In this document: positions 7,502 through 16,183 of the stretch, piece by piece
Position numbering within the stretch: position 1 is the first letter of the stretch
Layout of the letters: each line of letters starts with the position of its first letter
Origin: Oscillospiraceae bacterium
GTDB lineage: Bacteria > Bacillota > Clostridia > Oscillospirales > Ruminococcaceae
Direction: 5' to 3'
Assembly (NCBI GenBank): GCA_022787085.1
Contig: JALFVE010000028.1
Coordinates: 1 to 64,000 of the forward strand
DNA: 64,000 nt
Translations under genes and position numbers: made by a program
The notes under the pieces: model-generated
What the model was told of the DNA's origin: nothing
Seen by the model: the letters and a program-made list of their open reading frames with translations, nothing else
Databases searched by the model: none

Positions 7502-8320
7502 TTATTCGCCTGTGTATTCCACTATTCTGACGGATTCCATCATTACCTGTTTGAGGGGCTTGTCATTATCGTCTGTTTCGACCTGTCCCATGGCTCTTAC
7601 CACGTCCATGCCCTCGAAAACCTGACCGAATACGGTGTAGCTGCCGTCAAGGAAGGGTGTTCCGCCCTTTTCCTTATACATTTCCTGAACATTCTTAGGC
7701 TGGCTGAAGCCCGCTTCCTCAAATGTCTGATACATATACACAGAGCCGTCTGCCTGTCTTGTTCCTCCCAGATCATATTCTCCGGGATCGGTATTTACAA
7801 TATAGAACTGGCTGCCGTTTGTGGCGGTGGAGCCTGAGTTTGCATATGCTACAGCGCCGCTGAAATGGTACAGTCCCTCAGGGATTCCGCCGTCAAATTT
7901 ATCTCCCCAGATGGATTTTCCGCCTGTTCCCGTTCCTGTGGGGTCGCCGCCCTGATTCATGAAATGGGGAATTATTCTGTGGAAGATAAGCTCGTCGTAA
8001 TAGTTCATCTCCGCAAGCTCAACGAAATTCTCAACGCCCTTCTGCGCCTGCTCGGGGAACAGCTTTATCTTTATTTCGCCGAAATCCTTCACGGTGATCA
8101 CGGCTATCTTTTCGCCCACCTCGGGCATTTCAAAGTTATAGATGGGTCCTTCCTCTGCATTTGCAGCAGCCGAACTAACAGCTTCGGTATTTGCAGCATC
8201 GGTCTGATTACCGTCTGGCTCGCCTTCCATACTTGTATTGCTGACCGAATTTCCTCCGCAGGCGCAGAGCATTACTGCGGACAGTGCTATTGCGGCAAGA
8301 TTTTTTATTCTAAGCTTCAT
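7502..8320 (-). CDS. Cyclophilin-type peptidyl-prolyl isomerase lipoprotein
   Basis: The 272-residue protein begins with a lipoprotein signal (lipobox LCAC, Cys about 21), then an Asn/Ala/Glu-rich linker, then a cyclophilin domain (about 65-270) with FHRIIPHFMNQGGDPTGTG, NGSQFYI and VFGQVFEGMDVV, the usual catalytic and substrate-binding blocks. It probably speeds proline isomerisation in exported proteins at the outer face of the membrane. AAAGGG precedes the ATG. It starts only 21 bases after pyk, so the two are probably co-transcribed, an association without an obvious functional reason. Confidence 0.92.
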   Translation of the reverse strand: MKLRIKNLAAIALSAVMLCACGGNSVSNTSMEGEPDGNQTDAANTEAVSSAAANAEEGPIYNFEMPEVGEKIAVITVKDFGEIKIKLFPEQAQKGVENFVELAEMNYYDELIFHRIIPHFMNQGGDPTGTGTGGKSIWGDKFDGGIPEGLYHFSGAVAYANSGSTATNGSQFYIVNTDPGEYDLGGTRQADGSVYMYQTFEEAGFSQPKNVQEMYKEKGGTPFLDGSYTVFGQVFEGMDVVRAMGQVETDDNDKPLKQVMMESVRIVEYTGE

Positions 8321-8341
8321 TTTTATTATCCCTTTCTGATT

Positions 8342-9784
8342 TTATATATGAGTTCCCGATTCTCTGCCGACAACCGTAACCTTGAGCATATTGGTATTTC
8401 CCGCAACGCCGAGGGGAATGCCTGCGGTGATTACGGTGACGTCGCCTTTTTCAAGAAGTCCGTGGCTGACGGCTGCATCTATCGCTCCGTCAAGGAGCTC
8501 GTCGGTGCTGGATTTTTCGTCCATCATAAGCGGGGTAACGCCCCATGAAAGATTCATCTGGCGGCATACCGTTTCGTTGGGCGTGCAGCCGATTATGGGG
8601 CAGGCGGGACGGAATTTTGAAAGCATTTTCGCTGTTCCTCCCGTTTTTGTAACGGTAACGATAGCCTTTGCTCCAAGGTCATGGGCGGTGGTGCAGGCTG
8701 CGTGGGATATGGCATTGGTGATATCCCTGCCCTTATCCTCGGCACGGGCACGGAGGCGGTTTACATAATTTATATCATTCTCGGTGGTCTCGGCAATGAG
8801 CGCCATGGTTCGGACGGCTTCAACGGGATGCTTGCCCGCTGCGGTCTCGCCGCTGAGCATAATTGCAGAGGTGCCGTCATAAATTGCATTCGCCACGTCC
8901 GTTATCTCCGCACGGGTGGGACGGATATGGGTTATCATGGATTCGAGCATCTGGGTTGCAGTAATGACCTGCTTTCCTGCGTTATAGCCCTTTCTGATTA
9001 GATCCTTCTGAATTGCGGGTATCTGCTCGAAGGGTATCTCAACGCCCATATCGCCTCTTGCGACCATTATGCCGTCTGCTACCTCAAGTATCTCGTCGAT
9101 ATTCTTCACGCCGTCCATATTCTCGATCTTTGCGATTATACGGGGAGTGCTCCAGCCCAGACTTTTGATGAATTTTTTCAGATATGCCACATCTGCGGCT
9201 GTTCTCACAAAGGAAGCGGCTATGAAATCAAAGCCGATCTTTGCACCGAATTCAAGGTCGTTCATATCCCTTTCGGAAAGATAGGGCATGGAAAGCTCCA
9301 CTCCCGGGACGTTTATTCCCTTATTGTCGGATATTTCTCCCCCATGAACAACAACGGTGTGTATCTCATTTCCGCTGACGCTTTCCACACGAAGCTCCAC
9401 CGCTCCGTCATTTATGAGGATAGCCGTTCCCTGCTTCACATCGTGAGGAAGCCCTTTAAAGGTTATGGATGCAATTTCCTTGTCGCAGACTCTTTCCTCG
9501 GTGGTGAGGATGAATTTATCCCCGTCGCAGAGGGTAACGGGTGACTTATCCGCAAATTTACCGAGACGTATCTCGGGACCCTTGGTATCAAGCAGCGAAG
9601 CAACGGGCAGACCAAGCTCCTCTCTTATACGGCAGAGCTGTTCATATCTGCGCTGATGGGTGGGATAATCTCCATGGGAAAAATTGAACCTTGCAACGTT
9701 CATTCCCGAGAGCATCATTTCTCTGAGAATATCGTCGTTGTCGGTGGCGGGACCCATGGTGCACACTATTTTGGTTTTTCTCAT
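8342..9784 (-). CDS. pyk: Pyruvate kinase
   Basis: Pyruvate kinase transfers phosphate from PEP to ADP in the last step of glycolysis. The 480-residue protein starts with RKTKIVCTMGPA, has NFSHG (substrate loop), DTKGPEIR, the catalytic lysine block IAKIENMDGV, the signature MVARGDMGVE, TATQMLESM and SGETAAGK, and a C-terminal regulatory domain. It lacks the extra PEP-utiliser domain found on the roughly 585-residue pyruvate kinases of many Bacillota. A 6-base hairpin upstream separates it from mgtE. Confidence 0.96.
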   Translation of the reverse strand: MRKTKIVCTMGPATDNDDILREMMLSGMNVARFNFSHGDYPTHQRRYEQLCRIREELGLPVASLLDTKGPEIRLGKFADKSPVTLCDGDKFILTTEERVCDKEIASITFKGLPHDVKQGTAILINDGAVELRVESVSGNEIHTVVVHGGEISDNKGINVPGVELSMPYLSERDMNDLEFGAKIGFDFIAASFVRTAADVAYLKKFIKSLGWSTPRIIAKIENMDGVKNIDEILEVADGIMVARGDMGVEIPFEQIPAIQKDLIRKGYNAGKQVITATQMLESMITHIRPTRAEITDVANAIYDGTSAIMLSGETAAGKHPVEAVRTMALIAETTENDINYVNRLRARAEDKGRDITNAISHAACTTAHDLGAKAIVTVTKTGGTAKMLSKFRPACPIIGCTPNETVCRQMNLSWGVTPLMMDEKSSTDELLDGAIDAAVSHGLLEKGDVTVITAGIPLGVAGNTNMLKVTVVGRESGTHI

Positions 9785-9798
9785 AAAATCTCTCCATT

Positions 9799-9823
9799 CG
9801 AAAAGCGGCTTTCCGAACCGCTT
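9799..9823 (-). terminator. Weak terminator after mgtE
   Basis: AAGCGG (9818-9823 on the minus strand) pairs with CCGCTT (9803-9808), followed by TTTTCG. It sits in the 57-base gap between mgtE and pyk; pyk may receive read-through. Confidence 0.5.
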
Positions 9824-9841
9824 ATATATATGATTTCCCGT

Positions 9842-11200
9842 TTATGCGGAAAAATCAAGAACATGAAGTGCAATTGTGAAATACATCAGCGTGGAGCAGC
9901 TGTCCACAAGGGTGCTGAGCAGCGGCGCTGACATAATGGCGGGGTCGATGTGTATCTTCTTGGCAAGCATGGGGAGCATACAGCCGAGAAGCTTTGACAG
10001 TATGACCGTTCCCACAAGCGTTACCGATACAACGGCGGCTATTTTTATATCATGATAAAAAAGCACAATTCTTCCGAAATTTACTGCCGAAAGTATCACG
10101 CTGCATATGATGGCTATGCGGAATTCCTTGAAAACAACCTTGAAGAAATCCTTGAGGCGTATCTCTTCCATTGCCATGCCCTGTATTACCATAGTCGAGG
10201 ACTGGGAGCCGCAGTTTCCGCCCGTTCCCGTAAGCATTGGCATGAAGGATACAAGCAGGGGTATTGCTGCGATCTGCGCTTCAAAATGGTTCGTTATTGC
10301 GCCTGTGAGGGTGGCGGATAGCATTAGCACCAGCAGCCAGACTATTCTGCTGCGGGCGTGCTTCCACACGCTTGTTTTGAAATAGCTGTCCTCGCTTGGC
10401 ATTACGGCGCTCATCATTGCCATATCCTCGGCGTTTTCCTCTCGGATGACGTCCATTACATCGTCGAAGGTGATGATTCCGACTATCCTGTTTTCCTTAT
10501 CCACCACGGGTAGTGCGGCAAGGCCGTGCTTTGCAAAAAGATTTGCTACCGCTTCCTGATCTTCGTGGGTATTTACGCTTATCACTGTGGAATCCATGAT
10601 ATCCTCGATTGCGGCTTCCTCGTCTGCGACCACCAGATCGAGAAGGGATACACGTCCCACAAGGCGGCGGTTATCGGTGACATAGCAGGTATAAACAGTT
10701 TCCTTCACAACTCCGACTCTGCGGATACGCTCAAAGGCTTCCTTTACGGTATCCCCTCTGCGGAAATAGACAAACTCCGTTGTCATAATGCTTCCCGCAC
10801 TGTCCTCGGGGTAATTGAGAAGCTCGTTTATCTGCTTTCTCTTATCGGGGTCTGTGGCTTTCAGTATTCGTGAGACCACATTAGCGGGCATTTCCTCGAT
10901 GATATCCACCGTATCGTCAAGGAAAAGCTCGTCAAGGACAGCTCTCAGCTCCCTGTCGGAAATGGCGTTTATCAGCACCATCTGTAGATCGCTGTCCATG
11001 TAGGTGAACGCTTCCGCTGCCAGCTCCTTGGGAAGCACACGGAATATAAGGGTAAATTCCTTCTCTCCGAACTCGTCCTGCTCCTCGATAAGCTCGCTCA
11101 TAAGCTGAGCGATATCTGCGGGCATCATTTCCTGCAGTGCGGTTTTCAGCTGCACAAAGGCTCTGTGCTTTACAAGCACTGCAGCTTCGTATTTTTCCAT
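9842..11200 (-). CDS. mgtE: Magnesium transporter MgtE
   Basis: MgtE is a homodimeric Mg2+ channel gated by cytosolic Mg2+. The 452-residue protein has the N-domain of helical repeats (1-130), a pair of CBS domains (about 135-255, including VGIITFDDVMDVI), and five membrane helices (about 285-450) with the pore-region sequence PMLTGTGGNCGSQSS. Length is normal. GGAGG lies 8 bases before the ATG and is buried in a perfect hairpin. The 210-base leader suggests post-transcriptional control. Confidence 0.95.
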   Translation of the reverse strand: MEKYEAAVLVKHRAFVQLKTALQEMMPADIAQLMSELIEEQDEFGEKEFTLIFRVLPKELAAEAFTYMDSDLQMVLINAISDRELRAVLDELFLDDTVDIIEEMPANVVSRILKATDPDKRKQINELLNYPEDSAGSIMTTEFVYFRRGDTVKEAFERIRRVGVVKETVYTCYVTDNRRLVGRVSLLDLVVADEEAAIEDIMDSTVISVNTHEDQEAVANLFAKHGLAALPVVDKENRIVGIITFDDVMDVIREENAEDMAMMSAVMPSEDSYFKTSVWKHARSRIVWLLVLMLSATLTGAITNHFEAQIAAIPLLVSFMPMLTGTGGNCGSQSSTMVIQGMAMEEIRLKDFFKVVFKEFRIAIICSVILSAVNFGRIVLFYHDIKIAAVVSVTLVGTVILSKLLGCMLPMLAKKIHIDPAIMSAPLLSTLVDSCSTLMYFTIALHVLDFSA

Positions 11201-11413
11201 TTTAATGACCTCCGTTTCAATTAAAATTCGGAGGTATGATTCCGCTTTTGCTCTGCCCGCATTTTACTGATTTATTGCAGCAAACAGGTGAAGCTGCTCC
11301 CATGGCAAACGCAGGCAGAGTTACTTCGCGGTATCACACCGCTGTTACTTCCGCTTTCCATGAGCTCACTTCCTTTTCCTTCGATTTGCTGCTCTTATTA
11401 CAATAGCCGCATT
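11201..11413 (-). promoter_or_regulatory. Structured mgtE leader, candidate Mg2+-sensing riboswitch
   Basis: Segments 11385-11392 and 11277-11284 close a domain of about 116 bases with an 8-base perfect helix. Inside it are CTCATGG/CCATGGG, GCGGT/ACCGC and conserved-looking GTGAG-CTC and GCCATGGG-CAG blocks reminiscent of the M-box (ykoK) class. Segment 11311-11320 can alternatively pair over 10 bases with 11251-11260. Finally 11229-11235 pairs perfectly with 11208-11214, masking the mgtE ribosome site. The M-box assignment is from memory of the consensus and is uncertain; the secondary structure pairs are direct observation. Confidence 0.5.
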
Positions 11414-11420
11414 TATATTT

Positions 11421-11449
11421 ATTATACTATATTTTGTTTTTTATGTCAA
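11421..11449 (-). promoter_or_regulatory. mgtE promoter
   Basis: Perfect TTGACA (11444-11449), 17 bases, TATAAT (11421-11426). Confidence 0.85.
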
Positions 11450-11492
11450 TGAAGTGAAGCGAAATTTTTGCATGAGCAGTGTAAAAAATATG

Positions 11493-11521
11493 AAAAAAAA
11501 GCGGAGCCCTGATGGCTCCGC
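11493..11521 (-). terminator. Terminator after the HD-GYP regulator gene
   Basis: GCGGAGCC pairs with GGCTCCGC across a short loop (11501-11521), followed on the minus strand by eight T. It lies 6 bases behind the stop. Confidence 0.9.
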
Positions 11522-11526
11522 ACAAA

Positions 11527-12939
11527 TCATATATTCTTATTAAGTATCTCGTTTATCTTCTTAACAAAGAAGGTGGGTGTGAAGGGCTTTGCTATGTAGC
11601 CGCTTATGCCGAATTTAAGAGCCTTGGCAAGAGTATCTCTCGAGCTGTCTGCGGTAACGAATATTACGGGCAGACTTCGGGTAAGCTCATCGGAACGAAT
11701 CCTGATAAGAGTCTCGATGCCGTCCATAAGCGGCATCTCCACATCAAGCAGGATAAGGTCGATATCCGTTTCCTCCTTGAGCAGCTTCAGAGCCGCTCTG
11801 CCCGAGCTTGCCTGATATATCTTATACTGCTTGTAGCGGCTTAGGATATATTCCGCCATTTTCAGTATCATGGGGTCGTCATCAACAAGGAGGATCTTCC
11901 AGTCATTCTTGGTTATCTGGCGGCGCTCAAAGTTCTTGTCATCATAGATGATGGAAAGGATGACCTTGGCGATCTCGGGGTCAAACTGAGTTCCCGAGCC
12001 CTTGATAAATTCCTCTCTTACCTGCTGCTGCTGCATACTGCTTCGATAAACCATTTCCGAGGTCATGGAATCGTATGCGTCGGCAGCGGCAATAATTCTT
12101 GCGGCAAGGGGGATATCCTCTCCGCTGAGACCGTCGGGATAGCCTGTGCCGTCATAGCGCTCGTGATGCCATCTGATGCCCTGATTTATTTCGGGTATCT
12201 GTGTAACGCCCTTGAAAATCTTCGAGCCGATTATGGTATGCTGTCTTAATTCATTGAACTCTTCATCGGAAAGAGCTGTCTTTTTTCCTACGATATAATC
12301 GGGGATAGCTACCATTCCGATATCGTGAACCAGTGCGGCGCAGTAGATATTCATCTGCGCTTCCTCAGAGCCGCCCATACGCTTGAGTATCTCCTTGGCA
12401 AGGGAGGCGGAACGTCTGGAATGTCCCTTAAAGCAGGGATCCTTGACCTCGGCAAGAAGCGAGATGGACTTTATCAGCTGGAAGGACATATTATGAAGGC
12501 TGGTCTGTGCATCGGCAAAAATCTCATCATCGGATTTTTCGCCGTTATCATCCTCGGAAACGCCGCTTACCTCGTCAAATATGCTCTTTATCTTCTCTGC
12601 CACCTCATGGAAATCCTCTGAGCGGCGGACAATGGAGAAGGTATCGTTTACATACCCCTCCATTTTTTCATCTGTTTCCTCGGCATTCAGCAGACATATC
12701 ACAACAAGAGCAGAAACTCTCTCGTCCTTATGCATATTCCATGCAATACCCGCTCTCAGTGTGGAGTCAGCAATGTCAAGTATCACTACGTCGGGAAGAG
12801 TTCGTCCCCCGATAGTGAAAACAGGTTCATCGGCGGGGGTAAGGAAAAATTCATAGCCCGGGCCGAGTATTTTCTCAATGCTTTGACCGATATCCTCCAA
12901 ATCGGAGATTATCAGAATTTTCCTTGAACGCTGGGGCAT
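11527..12939 (-). CDS. Receiver/HD-GYP/receiver regulator
   Basis: The 470-residue protein has an N-terminal receiver-like domain (about 5-120, VILDIADS, but without the usual C-terminal lysine motif), a central HD-GYP domain (about 150-325) and a C-terminal receiver (about 345-468, DDDPMI, LLDVEMP with phospho-Asp, TADSS, AKPF). HD-GYP domains usually hydrolyse cyclic-di-GMP. Motifs present are HDIGM (Met where Lys is usual in HDIGK), HTIIGSKIF, HHERYDGTGYPDGL and DAYDSM. Both phosphorylation and cyclic-di-GMP turnover are therefore plausible. Two diguanylate cyclase-type genes lie downstream in the window. Confidence 0.88.
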   Translation of the reverse strand: MPQRSRKILIISDLEDIGQSIEKILGPGYEFFLTPADEPVFTIGGRTLPDVVILDIADSTLRAGIAWNMHKDERVSALVVICLLNAEETDEKMEGYVNDTFSIVRRSEDFHEVAEKIKSIFDEVSGVSEDDNGEKSDDEIFADAQTSLHNMSFQLIKSISLLAEVKDPCFKGHSRRSASLAKEILKRMGGSEEAQMNIYCAALVHDIGMVAIPDYIVGKKTALSDEEFNELRQHTIIGSKIFKGVTQIPEINQGIRWHHERYDGTGYPDGLSGEDIPLAARIIAAADAYDSMTSEMVYRSSMQQQQVREEFIKGSGTQFDPEIAKVILSIIYDDKNFERRQITKNDWKILLVDDDPMILKMAEYILSRYKQYKIYQASSGRAALKLLKEETDIDLILLDVEMPLMDGIETLIRIRSDELTRSLPVIFVTADSSRDTLAKALKFGISGYIAKPFTPTFFVKKINEILNKNI

Positions 12940-12985
12940 TTCATTACCACCTTTCCGCTTTATCGAAAAATGTCCATTTACTGTA

Positions 12986-13014
12986 ATTATATCACTTTAC
13001 TATGATGATGTCAA
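12986..13014 (-). promoter_or_regulatory. Promoter of the HD-GYP regulator
   Basis: Perfect TTGACA (13009-13014), 17 bases, TATAAT (12986-12991). Confidence 0.85.
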
Positions 13015-13041
13015 TACAATTCCCCCAAATTTTTCATAATT

Positions 13042-13080
13042 AAAAATCAGCCGTACCGATTATCTTTTCGGTACGGCTGA
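13042..13080 (-). terminator. clpC terminator
   Basis: A 13-base perfect stem (13068-13080 with 13047-13059), 8-base loop, then TTTTTA on the minus strand, just behind the clpC stop. Confidence 0.9.
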
Positions 13081-13103
13081 TACTGCCCGTTCACAGGCTT
13101 ATT

Positions 13104-15461
13104 TTATCCGTTCATAGGCTGACTTTCCGCAAAGCGCAGCTCTTCCCCGTCAGCAGTAAGGACAACGCTGTCTCCCGCTTTTATTTCTCCGCTGATTATC
13201 TTCGCGCTGAGAAGATTTTCAACCCTTTCGGTTATTTCATGGCGAAGAAGCCTTGCTCCAAGAGTCTTATCCTCCTTTCGGGAAAGTAGCTTCACCGCCT
13301 CGGGAGCGATCTCAACGGATATCTCCATTGCCGCAGCCCGCTCACGAAGCTCACCCAGAAGCTTTCCCGCAAGCGCCTCAAGCTCTGTTTTTCCCAGTCT
13401 GCCGAAAACGATGGTCTCGTCTATCCTGTCCAGCAGCTCGGGACGAAAGCTCTTTTTAAGCTCCCTTTCCGTTTCACTCCTGATACGCTTATTCTCCTGC
13501 TCGACGGAAAGCGCCGCTCCCTCAAAGCCCAGAAAGCTTTTTTCGTTTATCTTCTCGGCTCCCACATTGGAGGTGAGGATTATGACCGTATTTGAAAAAC
13601 TCACCTGTCTGCCTCTGCCGTCGGTGAGTATGCCGTCCTCGAGTATCTGCAGAAGGATATTTGACACGTCGGGGTGAGCCTTTTCTATCTCATCAAAGAG
13701 AATAACCGAATAGGGGCGGCGGCGGACTGCTTCCGTAAGCTGTCCCCCCTCCTCATAGCCCACGTATCCGGGAGGCGAACCGATAAGCCTTGACACGCTG
13801 TGCTTTTCCATATATTCGGACATATCAAAGCGGAGAAGCGCCTTTCTGCTGTCAAAAAGGCACTCGGCAATTGCTTTGGCAAGCTCGGTCTTTCCCACGC
13901 CCGTGGGCCCCGAGAATATAAATGAGCCTACGGGTCTGCGGGGATCTCTGAGTCCTGCCCGACTGCGCCTTATTGCCTCTGCTGCCGCCTTTACCGCTGC
14001 GTCCTGACCGATTATCCGCTTGTGAAGCTCCTGCTCAAGGTTCAAAAGCCTTGCGGATTCATCGGCGGTGAGCCTGCCTGCGGGTATCCCTGTGGCGGAG
14101 GACAGCACCTCCGCTATATCCTCTGCGGTGACTATGGGACGGCTCTCGCTCAGGTCGCCCATGGTCTCGCAAAGTCCCTTTTTCTTTTTGGGCATATTTC
14201 TGTCGATCATGGCGGTAAGCTCACCTGCAAGGTCATTGAGGCTCTTTTTTCCGCTTCTTATATGCACCTTGGAGGCGGCTTCGTCAATAAGGTCTATTGC
14301 CTTATCGGGCAGCGCCCGATCGTTTATATACCTGACGGACATATCTACCGCTGCTTTTATGGCTTCCCGGGTTATCAGCACCTTGTGAAAATCCTCATAG
14401 CAGGGGGAAAGGCCCTCAAGTATCTCCACCGCCTGGGCAGGCGTCGGCTCGCTGACCGTTACCTGCTGGAAACGGCGCTCAAGAGCGCTGTCCTTGCCGA
14501 TAAACCTGCGGTATTCGTCAAAGGTGGTGGCGCCTATTATACGAAGCTCCCCTCGGGCAAGCTGAGGCTTTAAGATATTTGCGGCGTCTATCGCTCCCTC
14601 GGCGGCTCCCGCTCCCACGATGGTATGAAGCTCGTCGATAAACAGGATTATGCTGCCGTTTTCAATGACCTCGTCGATACAGAGCTTTATCCTGTCCTCA
14701 AAATCTCCCCTGTATTTCGCTCCTGCAAGCATTGAGGTGAGATTCAGCGAAAAAATATGCTTCCCCCTCAGGGTATCGGGCACATTCCCCGAGGCTATCG
14801 CCATTGCAACGCCCTCCGCTACGGCAGTTTTGCCAACTCCCGCTTCGCCCACAAGGCAGGGATTATTTTTCGTTCTGCGGGATAATATCCGTATCACACG
14901 GGCAATTTCATCGCTTCGGCAGAAAACAGGGTCGCATTTATTCTCGGCGGCAAGGGCAGTCAGGTCCCTGCCGTATTTTATCAGGTTCGGTGCTTTGGTT
15001 ATGGGCGGGAAATATTTCACGTCAAGCCCCGAAAGTCCCTTGCAGGTGCTGAGTATGGCTCCTGTGTTCACTCCCAGATCATTTATGATATTTACGGCAG
15101 TGCAGTTTTCCTCACGAAGCAGCGCCGCAAGAAGATGCTCCGTTCCTGCGGGCTTTTCGGGGGTGGCTCCCGCTCCCCTGCAGGCGGCGTTTATTATCCG
15201 CATTACAGCGGGGGTGACGGAATCACCGTCCACTGCAGAGGGTTCTCCCCTGCCGATAAGACGGATTATCCTCCCCATGACCTTTTCCTCGGTTACTCCG
15301 CAGGATTTAAGAATACTTGCCGAGGTGCTTCCCGATTCCGAGGCGAGGGTGAGAAGCAGATGCTCGCTTCCCACATAGGTATGACCTAATTTCCCCGCTT
15401 GTATGAACGCCTTGCTAATAACGGTATTTGCCTTTCTGGTCAGCAGCTCCTGATCGTACAT
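13104..15461 (-). CDS. clpC: ATP-dependent Clp protease ATPase subunit ClpC
   Basis: ClpC unfolds proteins and feeds them to ClpP, usually through adaptors such as MecA. Domain order in the 785-residue protein: double Clp-N repeat (1-140), AAA+ domain 1 (Walker A GEAGVGKTA, Walker B ILFIDELHT), a short middle domain of about 45 residues, AAA+ domain 2 (GPTGVGKTE, VILFDEIEKAHPDV) with the ClpP-contact tripeptide in SFLGFEG, and a C-terminal D2 small domain. The short middle domain marks ClpC rather than ClpB. I chose the ATG at 15461: it fits the family N-terminus and has AAGGAG 12 bases before it; ATG at 15488 lacks a ribosome site. No ctsR-mcsA-mcsB neighbours, unlike Bacillus. Confidence 0.92.
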   Translation of the reverse strand: MYDQELLTRKANTVISKAFIQAGKLGHTYVGSEHLLLTLASESGSTSASILKSCGVTEEKVMGRIIRLIGRGEPSAVDGDSVTPAVMRIINAACRGAGATPEKPAGTEHLLAALLREENCTAVNIINDLGVNTGAILSTCKGLSGLDVKYFPPITKAPNLIKYGRDLTALAAENKCDPVFCRSDEIARVIRILSRRTKNNPCLVGEAGVGKTAVAEGVAMAIASGNVPDTLRGKHIFSLNLTSMLAGAKYRGDFEDRIKLCIDEVIENGSIILFIDELHTIVGAGAAEGAIDAANILKPQLARGELRIIGATTFDEYRRFIGKDSALERRFQQVTVSEPTPAQAVEILEGLSPCYEDFHKVLITREAIKAAVDMSVRYINDRALPDKAIDLIDEAASKVHIRSGKKSLNDLAGELTAMIDRNMPKKKKGLCETMGDLSESRPIVTAEDIAEVLSSATGIPAGRLTADESARLLNLEQELHKRIIGQDAAVKAAAEAIRRSRAGLRDPRRPVGSFIFSGPTGVGKTELAKAIAECLFDSRKALLRFDMSEYMEKHSVSRLIGSPPGYVGYEEGGQLTEAVRRRPYSVILFDEIEKAHPDVSNILLQILEDGILTDGRGRQVSFSNTVIILTSNVGAEKINEKSFLGFEGAALSVEQENKRIRSETERELKKSFRPELLDRIDETIVFGRLGKTELEALAGKLLGELRERAAAMEISVEIAPEAVKLLSRKEDKTLGARLLRHEITERVENLLSAKIISGEIKAGDSVVLTADGEELRFAESQPMNG

Positions 15462-15574
15462 TATAGACAGCATCTCCTTAAACAGCATTTTTCCGGATAC
15501 ATTATCTATTATGGACTGTTTTTTCCGAATTAACTGTCGTATTAAGGGAAATGCATAATTATTAGATTTTTATC

Positions 15575-16084
15575 TTATCTCCCGCCCGAGCCGTCATAGG
15601 CGTTCTTCTCCGCATATGCCATCATTGCATTGTTTATCAGGCAATGGCAGAGTATAAGCATGACCACAGCCGCAAATGCAAGCAGGGAGCTTTTTAATAT
15701 TACCCCTGCCGCCAATGCTCCGATAATGCATAACGAAAGCAATATGATCACAGCCATATGTTCCTTCAGCCATTTTTTCTTATAGAAGGCTATCTTATCC
15801 TTTAAAGAAAAGCTGCTTGCTCTGACTGCCTGCGCAAGATTATCCTCTGCCGCCTTTTTATATTCCTTTTCCGTAAGCCGCCTTCCGCTCAGAAGCTCGT
15901 TGACGCTCACGTCAAACAGCTCGCTCATTGAGAGCAGCACATCTGCGGGCGGCAGATATGCTCCCGTTTCCCAGCGTGACACCGTTTTATTTGTCACACC
16001 GATTTTTTCGCCCAGCTGCTCCTGTGTAAGCCCATGTTCCTTTCTCAGCATTGCTATAAATTTTCCTGTCTGAACCATATCCAT
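15575..16084 (-). CDS. XRE-family transcriptional regulator with membrane tail
   Basis: A 169-residue protein with an N-terminal helix-turn-helix (about 6-60, LRKEHGLTQEQLGEKIGVTNKTVSRWETGAYLPPADVLLSMSELFDVSVNELL) and two hydrophobic helices near the C-terminus (about 110-155), so probably a membrane-attached repressor or sensor. The start at 16084 has GGAGG 9 bases upstream and lies just past a good promoter; the longer frame to 16135 would contain that promoter. Ligand and targets are unknown. Confidence 0.85.
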   Translation of the reverse strand: MDMVQTGKFIAMLRKEHGLTQEQLGEKIGVTNKTVSRWETGAYLPPADVLLSMSELFDVSVNELLSGRRLTEKEYKKAAEDNLAQAVRASSFSLKDKIAFYKKKWLKEHMAVIILLSLCIIGALAAGVILKSSLLAFAAVVMLILCHCLINNAMMAYAEKNAYDGSGGR

Positions 16085-16105
16085 TTGTACCAGCCTCCGA
16101 GAGAA

Positions 16106-16134
16106 ATTATAGCGAAAATCTGAAATTTTGTCCA
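16106..16134 (-). promoter_or_regulatory. Promoter of the XRE regulator
   Basis: TGGACA (16129-16134), 17 bases, TATAAT (16106-16111), 22 bases before the start codon. Confidence 0.75.
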
Positions 16135-16183
16135 TACCATAAACAGCGAATCATTGGACATTCGTTATATTAAGCCGCTCTGC

